Of a stretch of 64,000 bases of DNA, positions 1-10,200 are shown piece by piece. The DNA is taken from the NCBI GenBank assembly GCA_039602395.1, contig JBCNJP010000003.1, forward strand, positions 13,909,691 to 13,973,690, written 5' to 3'. The notes under the pieces were generated by a model. It had not been told where the DNA came from and did no database searches. It saw nothing but the letters and a program-made list of their open reading frames with translations. This stretch comes from Deinandra increscens subsp. villosa. Lineage: Eukaryota > Streptophyta > Magnoliopsida > Asterales > Asteraceae. Numbering within the stretch: the first letter of the stretch is position 1; each line of letters starts with the position of its first letter. A program made the position numbers and the translations under genes.

Positions 1-633
1 ATCATTTGATATATTACGTTTGAGTAATGGGTCAAGGTTTCGGGCTTGGTTTTATTGTTTTAGGCTTAATGGGCCTATTGGGCCAAGTTGGGCCCAATTG
101 GATGTTCGGTTGGAGTTTGGCTTAAGTCTTGACAACGATTTCAGTTTGTGATGGTTTTATTTCATAAAAACAATTGTTTAAGTTGATTATAAAGGTTTCT
201 CAGAAATCAGTTATGTTTTTCAGTTTTTTTTCAAATGGTTTACGAATAGCGTTTTCAGTTTGTCAGTTTGTAACAGTTTTAAGCTCGACCATTCTTATTG
301 TTTAAAACCGAATAGTTTTAGACGATCGATCACTTATCAGTCTGACGTGTCGGTTATATAAACATTCGACACCAGTTCCGGATAAAATATAAAAATACAT
401 TTTATATTTATTTTTCTTGTTATTGAAGTTCCATGATTTATACATGAAATTTTCTAAGCATTTAACGGGTATACGCTTCTAGTACAAAAGTGGGATTAGG
501 CTTACGTCATCAGTTAAAAGTCAGGCACAATAATTTAACAATTTAATAGTAATCAGATCAGATAAAGCACAATTAATACTTAATTAAAAGTCAAAGTTTG
601 CGGTTTGACCTAGATTTTCGGACGAGGTGTCAC
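1..633. other. unassigned AT-rich sequence, possible LTR tail
   Basis: No coding frame of note. The stretch is AT-rich and ends in a GGTGTCACA-like string near 625-635, which resembles the terminus of some plant gypsy LTRs. No partner LTR or primer site is visible, so the identity is a guess. Confidence 0.25.
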
Positions 634-669
634 ATGTGGTTGCCAAGTCTTTTTGAGGAATCAAAGTGA

Positions 670-1080
670 TCACTCATTAGACTACAAAATTGTTGATACC
701 GAGACAATAATGAACCAGGTTCAAGAGTTGCAAGTTATACTACATGATGTTCACGCAGAGGGTACGTCCCTTAGTGAGACGTTTCAAGTATATGATTGAA
801 AAGCTTCCTCCTAGTTGGCTGGAGTTTAAGAATTACCTTAAACACAAGCAAAATGAGATGACCATCGATGATCTCATTGTCTGTCTTCGTATCTAGGAGG
901 ATAATATGATGGCTAAGGTAAAGTTGGTGGAACATGGTCAATCATCTAAGGGGTGAAGCGCAATAGTGTGGCCAAATCCAAAGGGATAGGTAAGGTAGTA
1001 GAGCACCTTAGACCGAAGAAAGGGGTTGTAAAAAAGAAGCCTCAGAAGTTCCAAGGGAACTGTTACAAGTGCAGGGAACT
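670..1080 (+). pseudogene. decayed Ty1/copia gag fragment
   Basis: A broken plus-strand reading frame matches, segment by segment, the gag of the intact copia element at 35801-39922. It aligns to that protein from about residue 153 (the KFLDFKM area), through the QELQ-ILHD-HAEG block and the MIEKLPPSW block, to the first half of the CCHC zinc knuckle (NCYKC near 1060). Frameshifts and a stop after RIEE-like sequence show it cannot be translated. It has no protease or polymerase attached and ends abruptly at about 1080. Gag normally forms the retrotransposon particle; this piece is a relic of a related but clearly older family. The opposite orientation to the intact copia array means it is not simply a flank of it. 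Confidence 0.75.
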
Positions 1081-2051
1081 CGTTTGATTCTAAGACCAAC
1101 TTTGAGTCAAAATATTTATTTTTAAAACACTAAATCACATCGAGAAATCTAAGTTCAACTCTGAGACTCGAGGTAATGAAGTTTTTATAATAATGGACGG
1201 CGTTTTAGAAATTTGTTTTATGTTTGTAGGAAAACCGTTCGTGAAACATAATAAAAAATAAGTACTTTACTTTTTTGTGGTATGATTACAACAAAATAGA
1301 GAACCTATTCTATTACAGTATTACAATACAATGAGAAGATATTCTCTACTTCTATCAACAATTACAAGGAAATGAGAAATGATGCAATACAATTACAAGG
1401 AATTGGATAAAGTTACAATACATGAAAATAAAATAAAATGACAATTACAAAGAAAGAAATATAATGTTATAGGTAAATGAACAGAGAACAAAAACAAACA
1501 CACTTGAATGTTTAGAGAAAAGTTGGTTATGAAAAATAACAGTAGATGTTAAAATTATTTTAAGAAGAAAATGATTAACAAGGTTTTATGAAAAGGTTTT
1601 AGGTGAGGATGAAAGGATGAAGAAACCAGTGAAGGCTTCGGGTCAAAACCTGGGTCCCTTAAAACAAATTCCGGGTCTACCGAAGATCTCGTTTTGTTTC
1701 CCAGGGTATAATCGCCAAAGCCGAACTGTACGGCCATGATAACTCTAAGCCCGAAATTACCTTGAAAGCGTGAAAGTCCCGACGAACAGGATGATGATGA
1801 TCTTGAGAGAATCAGGAGAAGATGAGGTAGAGAGAAAGAATTCTTATGAGTATTCGGTGTAGTGAGCCTCAACAAATGAGGTTATATTTATAGTAGTTTC
1901 GGAGCCTTAGGGAGCACTTAGAATTAATTCGTAGTCAAACTTTGCATTAAACGTCTTTAATGCAAATTGATTTTTAATTGATGCGGAAATTCCTGATTTG
2001 GCTCAAACAACACGTTTACAGCAATTTCCGGATGAAATACGTGTGACAGTT
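1081..2051 (-). repeat. probable decayed copia-type LTR, left part
   Basis: No gene. A CCCAGGGTA-type string near 1700 and a TATATTTATAG-like promoter string near 1885 occur in the same order as in the copia LTRs at 34.4-35.2 kb, read on the minus strand. The Ty3/gypsy element inserted at 2051/2052 would have split it from the right part at 17565. Similarity is patchy, so this is tentative. Confidence 0.35.
2047..2051. repeat. target-site duplication CAGTT (left)
   Basis: The five bases CAGTT precede the left LTR and recur at 17565-17569 just after the right LTR. This fixes the LTR termini as ATTAGG...AACAT rather than the usual TG...CA. A one- or two-base shift of the boundary is possible. 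Confidence 0.7.
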
Positions 2052-2672
2052 ATTAGGTTATACCCCCAGAAGGCCATTCGTAAGGGCCTCGAATAACAGA
2101 AGGGCTACGAAGAAGCACCTCCGACGCGACGGGCTATGTAGAAGCTCTTGCCCTCGATGACGGGCCAAGGATACCATCTTGGGTATCATCATGGCGGAAG
2201 GGATAAGACGAACTCGGCAAAGAGAATGAGCAAGTAAGTGTAGGGGATCTAGCCGACAAGAAGGACAGGCAGGTACGAGGAGGTACGATGGGACAGGTGA
2301 CGTGATTAGCATCTCTGCAGAATCCAGCCTGTTTCTCGGCGCTCGAAGCTCCTGCAGCCCCATCAGGCATTTAATGCGGGGAAAGGAGACGTGAAAGGCA
2401 AAATGACCGTTTCACCCTCGCAAGCCACTATATAAGCACGACTTAGCCAAACGGGTAAAGGATCCGAATTCTCACTAACACTTTCTTTACTTACTCGATA
2501 TCTCTCCTCAAACATACACTTACTCTCACGCCGGAGTGTTGTCACGAAGACCCCCTTCGGGGCCCTTCGTGTCAAGGCTAACGGTGCTGCTGTTTTGCAG
2601 GAACCTTCACAAGGCCCATCCACGTGTAGCTAACCTCCGATAATCCTACCCCGGGATTCTGGGACGCAACAT
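2052..2672 (+). repeat. 5' LTR of the gypsy element
   Basis: Direct repeat of 16945-17564. It contains a TATATAA box at 2429-2435 followed by a pyrimidine-rich leader, as expected for the U3/R boundary. Differences from the 3' LTR seen by eye: one extra C near 2153, G/A near 2454 and T/C near 2621. Confidence 0.92.
2429..2435 (+). promoter_or_regulatory. TATA box in the gypsy LTR
   Basis: TATATAA lies in a CCAC-TATATAA-GCACG context inside the LTR, and is repeated at 17321-17327 in the 3' LTR. It is the likely promoter for the genomic transcript. Confidence 0.6.
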
Positions 2673-2692
2673 TGGCGCCATCCGTGGGACCG
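2673..2692 (+). other. putative primer-binding site
   Basis: The sequence right after the 5' LTR starts TGGCGCCATCC, beginning with TGG as tRNA-complementary primer sites do. The exact tRNA was not determined. Confidence 0.6.
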
Positions 2693-2724
2693 GCAAATAC
2701 TTTGGTCTTAGATTCAACTAAAAG

Positions 2725-5004
2725 ATGGATGAGAGTGGAGGAGTTCACGTTCCGCCTGGGTTTGAAACACCTAGCGTGAAAGCGAAGGCCACCGCTAGCA
2801 TGGCCGGAGAACTCTTTTCCTCGGTGGTTAATGTGAAGAAGAGAGGAGGAGAGAACCTCACGAGTCAAGGAGAGAACACCATAACTCCAGAGTTTGTGAA
2901 GAACAATCGTAAAGCTCTCATGACCCAACTGTTGGAGTTAGAGAAATCAGAGCAAAATCCGTCGATCCCAAAGGTACTGTTCAGTAGGGAAGATCACGTG
3001 GAGGGTCAGTACACTGATACGGACTCGGACGACGACGTAGAAGTCTTGAAGGAAAAACAGGAGGAAAAGCCAGAAGGGGCAGAGACGAGAGACCTCCTCA
3101 GAAAACTGTTGACCACACTAGAAAAACAGTCACAATCAAGCAGCCCAACGGCGAAGCCCGACAAGGCCGGCAAGAGGCAAAGCAAGGGGAAAGACCCCAT
3201 GTCACTCCCCTACAGGCCGTCAGAGGTGGGGGACATTTCCAAATTCACAGATAGAATCTCTGAAGCACCCCTTCAGCCAAAGCTAAGGTTACCTCCGTCG
3301 GTGTCCGCGTATGACGGGACTCAAGACCCCGAGGACCACCTCCATGCCATAAAGGCAGCGGGAACGGCAGGGGCTTGGAGCATCCCGACCTGGTGCCACA
3401 TGTTTGTCTCCACTCTGGCCGGAAACGCGAGACTGTGGTTCGACACCCTCCCACCAAAAAGCATTGATAGTTATGAAGAGCTCAGGGGGAAATTTCTCAG
3501 GTACTTTAGTCAACAAAAGAAAACCACCAGGAACCCCAACGAAATCCTCCACATAAGAAGAAAAGACGATGAAACCCTGGAAGGCTTCATGAACAGGTAC
3601 ATCGAAGAAAGTATGTACATTCGAGACGTCCCCGAAGTCATGAAGATAAGCGGCTTCATTCAGGGAGTTAGGAACTCTCAGCTGTGTGAAAAGTTGGGTG
3701 AAGAGTTTCCTAGCTCCTTCGACGATCTCATGGACAGGGTTAGAGCCTACATCAGGGGAAAAGATACGGGACAAAAGGCCAAGGAATGGGGGGCCAGAAA
3801 GGATAACTCGAGCGGCTATGGCAAAGGAAGGGACAGAAGTGAGGCTCGTCAGGGCAGCTCCCATTCCAGAAGAAGCTCGTCAGAAAAGAAGCCATCGTAC
3901 TCGCCATACCCGTCAAAGGGAAGTCGCTCATACGAATCGTCATCAGGTACGCCACCCCACTTCGAAAAATTTACTCCGTTGCTTAAATCACCCAGTGAGA
4001 TATTCGCTACCGAAAAGGATAGGTTGCCTTTTGGCAAGCCCCGTCCTAATAGGCATGGGAGTAAAGCCCGTCCAGGGGAATATTGTGATTATCATCGAGG
4101 AAACGGGCACGCGACTGATGACTGTATACAGCTAAGAAAAGAAATAGAAGCTGCCATTAAAACGGGCAAACTATCACACTTGGTGAAAGAAATCAAAAGC
4201 CCAGAAAAACCTAGAGGCAAAGAAGTACCTCCAAGGGAAGAACCCCAATACATAGACATGATCAGAAGAAAGGTTGATGACGGAGAAGCCTCTCAGCGAA
4301 CCGTCAGGCATAGAGTGCATGACAACGAGAAGTGGCTTGAGAAACCCATTACTTTCGCAGCATTGGGGCCCGACGAAGCCCAAGAAGCTCCTCTGAATGT
4401 CGCTGCTGACATAGCAGGGCATCGAGTGGCCCGGATCCATGTTGATGGAGGAAGCGGGACGGAGATTATGTACGAGCATTGTTTCGTGAGAATGATGCCA
4501 GATATCAGGGCCAGGGTTCAAGAAGATTACACGCCCTTAATAGGATTCTCAGGTGAAATGGTCAGACCCTTGGGGAAGATAACGTTGCCCTTCACCATTG
4601 GAGAAGGGTTAACAAGAAGGACCATCGATCTTACGTGGTCCATTGTCAGAGCCCCGTCAAAATACAATGCCATCATAGGAAGGCCAGCCATCAGAGCCCT
4701 GAGGGCACTCACATCAACAGCGCATGGTCTCATGAAATTCCCAACGCCAGGAGGAATAGCAACTGTCGGCTCAGCATCAGAAATAGTAGCAACTGTTGAC
4801 ATCCTGCCTAAATTGGTGCCTAAAAATGGGATAGAGGAATGGATGGTGTGCGACAGGTACCCTGAGCAAACCATAAAGGTAGGCTCACAGCTTTCAGAAA
4901 AGTGGAAAACTGCCCTTAAAGAGCTGCTGATTGCAAACAGCGATATATTCGCCTGGCAATGTGCACTACTACAAAAACTGCTTTCCTTGACACGCGAACG
5001 ATGA
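2725..5004 (+). CDS. gypsy gag-protease, cut short by CACTA insertion
   Basis: Gag and aspartic protease of the gypsy element. The ATG at 2725 lies 53 bases after the LTR. The retrotransposon gag core (LWFDTLPP ... NRYIEES) is at about residues 220-300, then a basic, serine-rich stretch, then a variant zinc knuckle C-x2-H-x5-H-x4-C (CDYHRGNGHATDDC) at about 453-466. The protease active-site loop is VDGGSGTE at about 573-580. Genuine gypsy coding ends at 4963 (about residue 746) in a SDIFAW motif that normally leads into the RT. The last 13 codons and the stop belong to the CACTA terminus, so the product lacks RT, RNase H and integrase. The flanks stay in the same frame when one copy of the 3-bp duplication is discounted. 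Confidence 0.9.
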   Translation: MDESGGVHVPPGFETPSVKAKATASMAGELFSSVVNVKKRGGENLTSQGENTITPEFVKNNRKALMTQLLELEKSEQNPSIPKVLFSREDHVEGQYTDTDSDDDVEVLKEKQEEKPEGAETRDLLRKLLTTLEKQSQSSSPTAKPDKAGKRQSKGKDPMSLPYRPSEVGDISKFTDRISEAPLQPKLRLPPSVSAYDGTQDPEDHLHAIKAAGTAGAWSIPTWCHMFVSTLAGNARLWFDTLPPKSIDSYEELRGKFLRYFSQQKKTTRNPNEILHIRRKDDETLEGFMNRYIEESMYIRDVPEVMKISGFIQGVRNSQLCEKLGEEFPSSFDDLMDRVRAYIRGKDTGQKAKEWGARKDNSSGYGKGRDRSEARQGSSHSRRSSSEKKPSYSPYPSKGSRSYESSSGTPPHFEKFTPLLKSPSEIFATEKDRLPFGKPRPNRHGSKARPGEYCDYHRGNGHATDDCIQLRKEIEAAIKTGKLSHLVKEIKSPEKPRGKEVPPREEPQYIDMIRRKVDDGEASQRTVRHRVHDNEKWLEKPITFAALGPDEAQEAPLNVAADIAGHRVARIHVDGGSGTEIMYEHCFVRMMPDIRARVQEDYTPLIGFSGEMVRPLGKITLPFTIGEGLTRRTIDLTWSIVRAPSKYNAIIGRPAIRALRALTSTAHGLMKFPTPGGIATVGSASEIVATVDILPKLVPKNGIEEWMVCDRYPEQTIKVGSQLSEKWKTALKELLIANSDIFAWQCALLQKLLSLTRER

Positions 5005-5175
5005 CACTCGATAATTCTTGACGTGCAAAAACTGAAGTGTCAAAATAAAATGTCAATTATAGGTAATTTCTAAGAATTCATGACGCGCATTTTTGAGTGT
5101 CAAGAATTTCTGTCATATTTCAAAAAAAAAAAACACGGAGGACACTTATAATGTGAGTGTCAAGAAGCTGATGTC
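4981..5175. repeat. left subterminal repeat array of CACTA
   Basis: Several degenerate copies of TTGACACGC, TTGACGTGC, ATGACGCGC and AGTGTCAA lie in both orientations within 200 bp of the left terminus. In related elements such motifs bind the TnpA-type protein. Confidence 0.75.
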
Positions 5176-5199
5176 GTTTTTTATTTATTTTCCCGCCTA

Positions 5200-5640
5200 A
5201 AATTTTCAGAAAAGACAAAATCCAAAAAAAAAATAAAATAAAAGTAAAACAGCGTGCCCTAATTCTCTAATTCTCAACCTTCCCCTCCTGGAACGAAATC
5301 CCGACCCCAAATCCCTTTCAATCTTCTTCACCGCAACGTGTCGACGAAATCCCTAACGAAATCTCGACGATGCTAGGGTTTTGGTTTCTGTTGAGGCTTT
5401 CGTCTTGGTTTTGCTGCTTCCGATCTGTGGCCACGACGATGCTAGGGTTTTGGTTTCTGTTTCGCGCCGTTGGCCGGAGCCCTAGTGCTTCGTTTCGTCG
5501 GTCTTTTGCGGTGGCTACGCGATGGCTTTCGGTCTCAGTCGTTTTCCTGTTTTCTTTGGTGCATCTGTTTCTGGCTTCATATCATATACTGAAAGATCAG
5601 TTGACTAGGTTTATTGATTACTCTTGAAAGAGCAACTGTT
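5200..5640 (+). pseudogene. gene-like 5' sequence captured in CACTA
   Basis: A C-rich leader (about 5260-5370) is followed by an ATG at 5370 that opens an 85-codon frame ending at 5627. The duplicated phrase GATGCTAGGGTTTTGG occurs at about 5369 and 5439. The texture is that of a plant 5' UTR and first exon leading into introns, with intron-like T-rich DNA and GCAG acceptors downstream. No protein family was recognised, and the frame may be chance. Confidence 0.3.
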
Positions 5641-7495
5641 TGGGTTCGTTTCTATCTGCACTGATGTTTCAATTGTACTTCTAATTGACTAAATGAATTT
5701 TTACTAATTTTTTGAATCACATTTTTCTTCAAAATTTTGGTTCGTACAGCTGTTCTTTCTCTTCACTTTTTCTTTGTATAGTCAGGTTACTTTGTTGATG
5801 TCTAACATATTAATTTTTTGTGAATTATAGTTAACTTTTTTTGTTTTGTTTCATGTTTTTGCAGGCTTACTGTTAACAAAATTGTCAACTGGTATGCAAC
5901 TAATTTATCTCTACTTAGACAATACTATTTCAATTGAACTTCTAATTAAGTAAATGGATCTTTACTGATTCGTTGAGTTATAACCTTTTGTTGCTATAGT
6001 CAAGTTACTTTGTTGATTCTATTTTCTTTGTAGATTTACTCATGTCTTTTTTCATTGTTGATCGTTCTTTTTTGCTGTAGTTGAGTCAGTCATTTATACA
6101 TGTTTCCTTTCATAGTTGGTTGTGTGCCTTTTTAGAATTTCTATAGCAACAAAATATAGTCTTTTGATGACACATGGTTTACAATTGTTGGAATAATTCC
6201 GCTGTAATACTTTGAAATATAAACTTTACACTTTCTAACTCACCATTTGCAGAAATTTTCGATCACATGTGTGATTTGCTCCGTTACTAATCTGCTTTTG
6301 TTTTTTCCTTTATTAAAAAGATATTTTTTTACATGGATGTGAGAGAGAAATTAATCATTCTCACTATTCTATGTATCTTTACAAGAAGGAAATAAAGACA
6401 TGACAACATTCTAACTAACATTATTATAGAGATCGCTAAATAGAAGGTGGTCTTGATTAGGAAAAATTCTTATACAGATATGAAAGTAGCCGTCTTCAAT
6501 TTAACATCTTTTGACCCGTTTGTCTATTTTTTTTTTCTAATTTTAAGGTGGAGTATTTGATTTCCTTTAATTGAGATTAAACTATATGCGAATAAGTTAT
6601 TTCACAGGTTTGGAGAGAGAGTGTTGGCATCACAGCTGGAACAATTTATGATCATTTTTATAAATATTTGATAGTAGCTGCCTTCTTTTTTTACATACAA
6701 TTATTATTCATGTTTAGTGTACCTGATCTTATCCCATTCAATATCTCTTGACCCATTTGTTTCTATTTTGTTTTTAAAAATCATACTTTAGCTTAGTGTA
6801 GCATTTTTTAATATTACATCTTAGCTTATTTAGTACAAATGGTTAATAGTGAAATTAGAAGGTAATCTACTTTTGGTATTTGCTATTTTCGAACAGAGTT
6901 TAGTTATGAAGTTGGGAATGGAGATCTTGATGATCGTGGTAGATTTTTGTAAATTAAAATCAATAACTACTTATCCGTTAAGGCTGAAATCTGTTTTTTT
7001 AGGCTTTTTTTTGGTGTTATGTAATGATATACGGATGTTTTTTGTATGAGATTAGCAGGGTCTGATGCATGTTTTAAACTAACTCAGGGAACCACCACTA
7101 CTTACCATCAAATAGGTTATTCAGTTTCATGTTTAAATAGAAACCAACATGTTTAATATCTCTTCTGTCAATAATTTTATGTAAAGCTCCTTTGGTATGC
7201 CAATTATCATACCAAGCATAAATGTTAGACCCGTTCCCAACACCAGCAACACATTTATCCCTTATGATTTTCCTGCATTTAAGAATTTGAACTCAGCTCC
7301 AAGAGTCACTAGATTTCTTCTTACTTTGATTCATGCTTAGCCGATGAGATGGGGTTATCATATCATTTTTAGTTGTTTTAAAGAATATATTGAGATTTGA
7401 TATTATGATTTTTTGTTGAAGATTAATCCTTAGTACTGGTTATCTATTTGGTCCAGTTTTTCTATCCTGATGAGTTTCAGCTTGCTGTTTTGCAG

Positions 7496-7562
7496 GGTTC
7501 ATGCCCGTATGGTGAGTCCTGTAAGTATTTTCATCCCAATCAAAACAGGAATATGCAGCAGG
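7496..7562 (+). pseudogene. captured CCCH zinc-finger exon
   Basis: A 67-base exon between a TTTTGCAG acceptor and a GGTAAAA donor encodes GSCPYGESCKYFHPNQN. This has the C-x5-C-x3-H spacing of the second half of a CCCH (C3H) zinc finger, which binds RNA. The first cysteine would lie in the preceding exon, which is not evident. The wording resembles N-terminal fingers of plant C3H proteins of the nucleoporin-like group, but the exact parent is not certain. Inside the CACTA element it has no intact gene around it, so it is most likely a transduplicated fragment, perhaps brought by the Helitron-like unit ending near 7984. Confidence 0.6.
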
Positions 7563-7956
7563 GTAAAATTCATGCTCTTTGTATCTTCTTTAAATCAATG
7601 TTTTAAACTGAGCCCTTACAGTTGCAAGTATTACGTTTTCTAAACATGATGGACAGCCTTCTGTTTTAAAGAAGTGGCTGAAATTTGGAATTGAAACGCA
7701 ATCTCTTTGGTATCCATACATGGGTTTTATTTTCTTATTTTGTTTTTAGATTTGTACAAGTTTGAGTAGCTTCCTGCTCTCGATTTTAGATTCTTTTTTC
7801 TATACTATTAATCGGTTATTAGGTATTCTAAGTCTTTCTGCATGGATACATGTGTGTATATACCAAATTCGAGGGGAGGGGGAGCTTGCATCATGGTTGA
7901 TATTTGGTTAGCTCAACCTTCGTGAGCTAGGATGTCAACTTTCTAACATTTTTCGT

Positions 7957-7984
7957 CCCGCCGCAAGGCGCGGGTCGAATTACT
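7957..7984 (+). mobile_element. Helitron-like 3' terminal hairpin
   Basis: CCCG, a bulged C, then CGC-AAG-GCG-CGGG forms a GC-rich hairpin in AT-rich surroundings. About 8 bases later comes ACTCG followed by T. Plant Helitrons end with such a hairpin and CTRR before a T; here the terminus reads CTCG, a one-base departure. The 5' end was not found. Confidence 0.4.
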
Positions 7985-8139
7985 CGTAATCATAACGTTT
8001 ATAAACTTTTTCCTCCACAGCATCCCTAGAACTGGTGATCTTTATGTAATATCAGTTATTTGTTGGTTTTAATATTTGTGGGTTCCTGTGATTTTTAGAG
8101 TTTTGAATTTTTGATTGACACGAATTGTTGTTCTTTTAG

Positions 8140-8251
8140 ATGACAAGAGATTCCAAAAGTAAAGACTTGGCTCGTTTTGTTGACAATGCAAAGGCGAATT
8201 TAATCATCTCTATGAAGCAAAAGGAAGCTGTTATGAACAATCTCAAATTTG
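8140..8251 (+). pseudogene. orphan exon-like segment in CACTA
   Basis: A 112-base open segment lies between CTTTTAG and GGTTAGTTG. It encodes a lysine-rich peptide beginning MTRDSKSKDLARFVDNAK. The splice-like borders and codon texture suggest a captured exon. The family was not recognised. No matching exons are obvious next to it. Confidence 0.35.
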
Positions 8252-9106
8252 GTTAGTTGTTCTTCACTTTACAAAAGTTTGCAGACTTGTGTGCTATAGT
8301 TTGTATATAATTGTATATGATGTGAGATGAATTGTTAAGTTGGGCCATATTTAATTATTTGTTATGCTCCAATTTTGGATCTTTGGGCTATAATATGGTT
8401 CTTGACTTCAATGCTCAGTGGCTAGTGTTGTGCTAAATCGGTTGTGTTTGTGGGTAAGCGGGTCTCGACACGGACCTGAAAAGTTTACAAGAACCCGAAC
8501 ATGAAATGAATAGAAATCATGCTACAAACATGGACCAAACAAGATATATGTATTTTTGGGTTGACAAGAACACGACCCATTTAGCATCACGACCCATTTA
8601 GCATGAAAACATGTTACTTTTTTATTATTTGCTTTTAACTCTCTAAGATTACATATTTACAACAAAAATATGAATGTGTACAAATGAATTATGTTTAAAT
8701 TGTAAAATTGGATGCTCATCTTTTACATTTTGTTAATATATCATTAATCTCACATGGTGTCAAACTATAAAAACTAAGCCCGACAAAATGGGCGGGCTGG
8801 GTAGTCTTAACTGGTTCAGGTTGAAATTTGTTCGAGGCAAAACGGGTTTTGACCAAAATGAATATAAACATGAATTAAAAGCCGATTAACAATAGTGATT
8901 AGCCAGCATAAGTAGACCAAGTGAATTACAGATTCTGAAGGTGGTATTCTTAGAAAACATAATAGTGATTAATGACCAGCGACAAAATTAATCAGCCAAT
9001 AGACCTCTATTTTTGTGCAGGTTATATTTGAGATTTGCCTTTTTTGTGTTGTGGTGATAAATTCAAAATACAAGACGACAAAAGAAAGACATAAAAAAAA
9101 AGTTAC

Positions 9107-9138
9107 GACCCGCCGCAAGGCGCGGGTCGATTTACTCG
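9107..9138 (+). mobile_element. second Helitron-like 3' terminal hairpin
   Basis: GACCCG ... CGGGTC hairpin with the same core as the one at 7957, followed by ATTTACTCG and T. The two termini share about 28 of 30 bases, so they are ends of one family. 5' boundaries are unresolved. Confidence 0.4.
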
Positions 9139-9192
9139 TATATATATATTTGTTTAACATGTGTTACTGGTCAGTTTTCAGTTTTGTTTCTG

Positions 9193-9375
9193 TTACTATG
9201 ATCTCCCACATTGTGAATATAGATCTGATTTGTTACTATGATCTCCCACATTCTTAAAATGCTGTTCATATATCTAGGGCTGCTGCTGCTGTTCTATTGT
9301 TCATATAGTAACTAGGGCTGCTGCTGTTCATATATCTTTATATAGTGAAACTTAGGGCTGCTGCTGTTCTTAATT
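9193..9375. repeat. short direct repeats in CACTA interior
   Basis: GTTACTATGATCTCCCACATT occurs twice (about 9192 and 9232). Then a unit beginning CTAGGGCTGCTGCTG and ending in TTCATATA recurs three times (about 9276-9372) with changes. No function can be assigned. Confidence 0.6.
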
Positions 9376-9408
9376 TGCTGATGTTCATACGTTCTATTGT
9401 TTGTGTAG

Positions 9409-9683
9409 TGTCCACTCCAGCCAGGAATCACGAAGTGTGGCTATTATGTGTTGAAATTCATGAAGGAGGTAGTTCGGCAAGGGCTTGTAGTCCTTGAACA
9501 AAACAAGTAAGTTTTCTCATATTCTAATTAATTAAACTTATTTTTGATGATATTATTTTCTCGTATTTTATCTTTTATACAGATTCGTGGAGATTACATG
9601 CTTATACAGATGCTGATTTTGATGAGATTCGTGAAGAATGGTTGACCTGCGCTTGCCACTTCATTTACACGGACGAGAAGTAG
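9409..9683 (+). pseudogene. Ulp1-like (C48) protease C-terminal exons
   Basis: Exon 9409-9506 starts after a GTGTAG acceptor and encodes CPLQPGITKCGYYVLKFMKE, the oxyanion-hole Gln and catalytic Cys motif (Q-P-x4-C-G-Y-Y) of Ulp1/SENP-type cysteine proteases. After an intron (GTAAGT to ACAG, 9507-9582) the last exon carries DADFDEIREEWLTC and ends at the TAG at 9681. Ulp1-like proteins are encoded by some plant CACTA and Mutator-like elements. The His and Asp of the catalytic triad would lie upstream and are missing. By my reading the two exons are one base out of frame, so this is a decayed relic. Confidence 0.75.
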
Positions 9684-9904
9684 TAGTAGTGATCCAATAT
9701 ATATGCATGTAAACTTTGAACACTTTACTTTTGTCGTTGTGATCGAATTGCATGTATGAACATGAAATCGAATTATTTTCAATTGCTATATGTATGAAAT
9801 GCATTGTTTTGGTACACTAGCAATTCTGTATTTTGGTTTGTGAAATATGATTTAATAGGGAAATCAGTAATTTTAGAAAAAAATATTTAAAAAAAAAACA
9901 GTTA

Positions 9905-10200
9905 AAGGATGACACGCAAGAATGAGTGTCATAAAAGGCATGACACGCAAATTTGCGTGTCATAATCAGACGACACAAAAAAATACTATAAATAAAAATA
10001 TATTAATCACAGACGACACCTTTTCTTGACGCGCAAAATGGGTGTCAAGAATGGAGTGTCAAGGATAGCGTGTCATTGTTCGCGCGTCAAGAGCTTCTTG
10101 ACACGCATTTTGCGCGTCAAGAAGCTTCTTGACCCCGGCTTCCTTGACGCGCATTTGCGTGTCAAGAAGGCCCTTTCTTGACGCGCAATGCACGTCAAGA
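9905..10200. repeat. right subterminal hairpin array of CACTA
   Basis: At least ten TTGACRCGCA/TGCGYGTCAA motifs lie mostly as inverted pairs, so the stretch could form a row of short hairpins such as TTGACGCGCA with TGCGTGTCAA. Denser than the left array. Confidence 0.85.

Noticed and set aside
2058..2623. Minus-strand frames in the gypsy LTR
   Set aside because: Same frames recur in the 3' LTR at 16951-17515; LTR promoter and leader DNA, not genes.
5370..5627. 85-codon frame taken as an intact gene
   Set aside because: No family resemblance, biased low-complexity composition and a position inside a transposon; kept only as a low-confidence captured exon.
9015..9257. 80-codon plus frame in the CACTA interior
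   Set aside because: Crosses a Helitron-like hairpin and simple repeats; no coding character.
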